From Flavobacteriaceae bacterium (GTDB lineage Bacteria; Bacteroidota; Bacteroidia; Flavobacteriales; Flavobacteriaceae), in contig JAFMLQ010000001.1 in the NCBI GenBank assembly GCA_017852075.1, positions 1 through 64,000 of the forward strand: a DNA stretch of 64,000 nucleotides, written 5' to 3'. Below are positions 63,536-64,000 of the stretch, piece after piece. Under the pieces are notes generated by a model. It saw only the letters and a list, made by a program, of their open reading frames with translations, made no database searches and was not told where the DNA came from. The position numbers were made by a program, and so were the translations under genes. Each line of letters begins with the position of its first letter. Positions within the stretch are counted from its first letter, which is position 1.

Positions 63536-64000
63536 ATGAATAAAACTGCTTCATCGGTATGGGATAACTGTCTTGCTTTTATCAAGGATAATATTCAACC
63601 CCAAGCCTATAAAACCTGGTTTTTACCTATAAAACCAGTGAAGCTGAACGATCAGATCTTAAGCATTGAAGTTCCGAGTAAATTTTTCTATGAGTGGTTA
63701 GAAGAACATTATGTTAAATTGTTAAAAACGGCATTACAAAAAGAGTTAGGAAATGAAGCACGCTTGGTGTACTCTATTCGAATGGAGAATACTTTTGGAA
63801 ATAAAACCGCTTTCACAGAAAACATTCCAAGTAACTACCACGCAGGATTGCTACCCCAAGACGTGGATGCTCCTCTGAACTCACAAGCCTCAGAACTCAA
63901 AAATCCTTTTGTAATCCCAGGTATTAAAAATCTACAAATTGAATCCCAACTCAATCCCAACTATAACTTTGAAAACTTTTTAGAAGGTGATTCCAATCGT
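63536..64000 (+). CDS. dnaA: Chromosomal replication initiator DnaA (5' part)
   Basis: DnaA binds oriC and opens the origin. The window holds the first 155 codons, so the gene is cut by the right edge and is absent from the ORF track. Domain I is clear (VWDNCLAFIKDNIQPQAYKTWF, LPIKP, KFFYEWLEEHY), followed by a variable domain II and the start of domain III at NPNYNFENFLEGDSNR. The ATG at 63536 follows a 193-bp AT-rich gap with A10 and T11 tracts but no recognisable TTATCCACA box. Confidence 0.95.
   Translation, partial: MNKTASSVWDNCLAFIKDNIQPQAYKTWFLPIKPVKLNDQILSIEVPSKFFYEWLEEHYVKLLKTALQKELGNEARLVYSIRMENTFGNKTAFTENIPSNYHAGLLPQDVDAPLNSQASELKNPFVIPGIKNLQIESQLNPNYNFENFLEGDSNR

Overview
The window is chromosomal DNA from a member of the Flavobacteriaceae (phylum Bacteroidota). 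Four things point there: AT-rich coding sequence, promoter elements of the Bacteroidota form TTTG-N17/19-TAnnTTTG in front of several genes, lineage-typical families (DUF3822, DUF4835, DUF6913, head-GIN/DUF2807, the Bacteroidota form of RNA polymerase omega), and gene orders such as bamD-rpoZ-coaBC-DUF4835-recN. I cannot name the genus. The window runs from a partial tRNA-Ser at the left edge to the first 155 codons of dnaA at the right edge. It is a dense core-genome region; I saw no insertion sequence, prophage, CRISPR array or integron.

Layout. 1-2.2 kb: tRNA-Ser(GCU) and a 7TM-HD phosphodiesterase. 2.3-9.6 kb: an NlpC/P60 peptidase, gyrA with a TPR protein, and clpC. 9.7-14.4 kb: the threonine operon thrA-thrB-thrC. 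14.4-22.8 kb: aminopeptidase P, gcvT, a sugar-nucleotide-type reductase, a YebC regulator, an acyltransferase, a RecD-like helicase, two lineage-specific proteins and rsmD. 22.8-25.6 kb: RNase P RNA divergent from dnaX, then miaE. 25.6-32.4 kb: a long minus-strand operon pyrR-pyrB-STAS-like-rnz-pdxH-sixA-ppk-ppx. 32.5-37.9 kb: rpsA, cmk and lon. 38-40.9 kb: an ECF sigma factor with a membrane partner and two exported beta-repeat proteins. 40.9-45.8 kb: an MFS carrier, an M48 lipoprotein peptidase, tandem msrB genes and lpd. 45.8-49.5 kb: aroQ, a XerC/D recombinase and an OmpR-type two-component system. 49.6-56.9 kb: an envelope and cofactor run bamD-rpoZ-coaBC-DUF4835-recN-fabI-ybbR-coaE. 57-63.4 kb: DUF6913-dapA, GNAT-prmC-ligA, ribD and a thioesterase, followed by dnaA.

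The most interesting signal is in dnaX. The conserved ATPase part (358 codons) stops just after a run of ten A residues, and the reading frame continues without a stop in the -1 frame for another 227 codons to give a normal-length tau. This looks like programmed slippage making short gamma and long tau clamp-loader subunits, as known in Thermus (transcriptional slippage) and E. coli (ribosomal frameshift). A one-base sequencing or natural deletion is the alternative. The same protein lacks the usual DnaX zinc-module cysteines.

Other points of note are a ribosomal protein S1 with a histone-H1-like Lys/Ala/Thr tail and a structured mRNA leader, a small STAS-like protein translationally coupled between pyrB and rnz, an ECF-sigma envelope cluster, and a pair of MsrB proteins predicted to sit in two different compartments. 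Several starts are TTG or GTG, and promoter positions help decide some of them.
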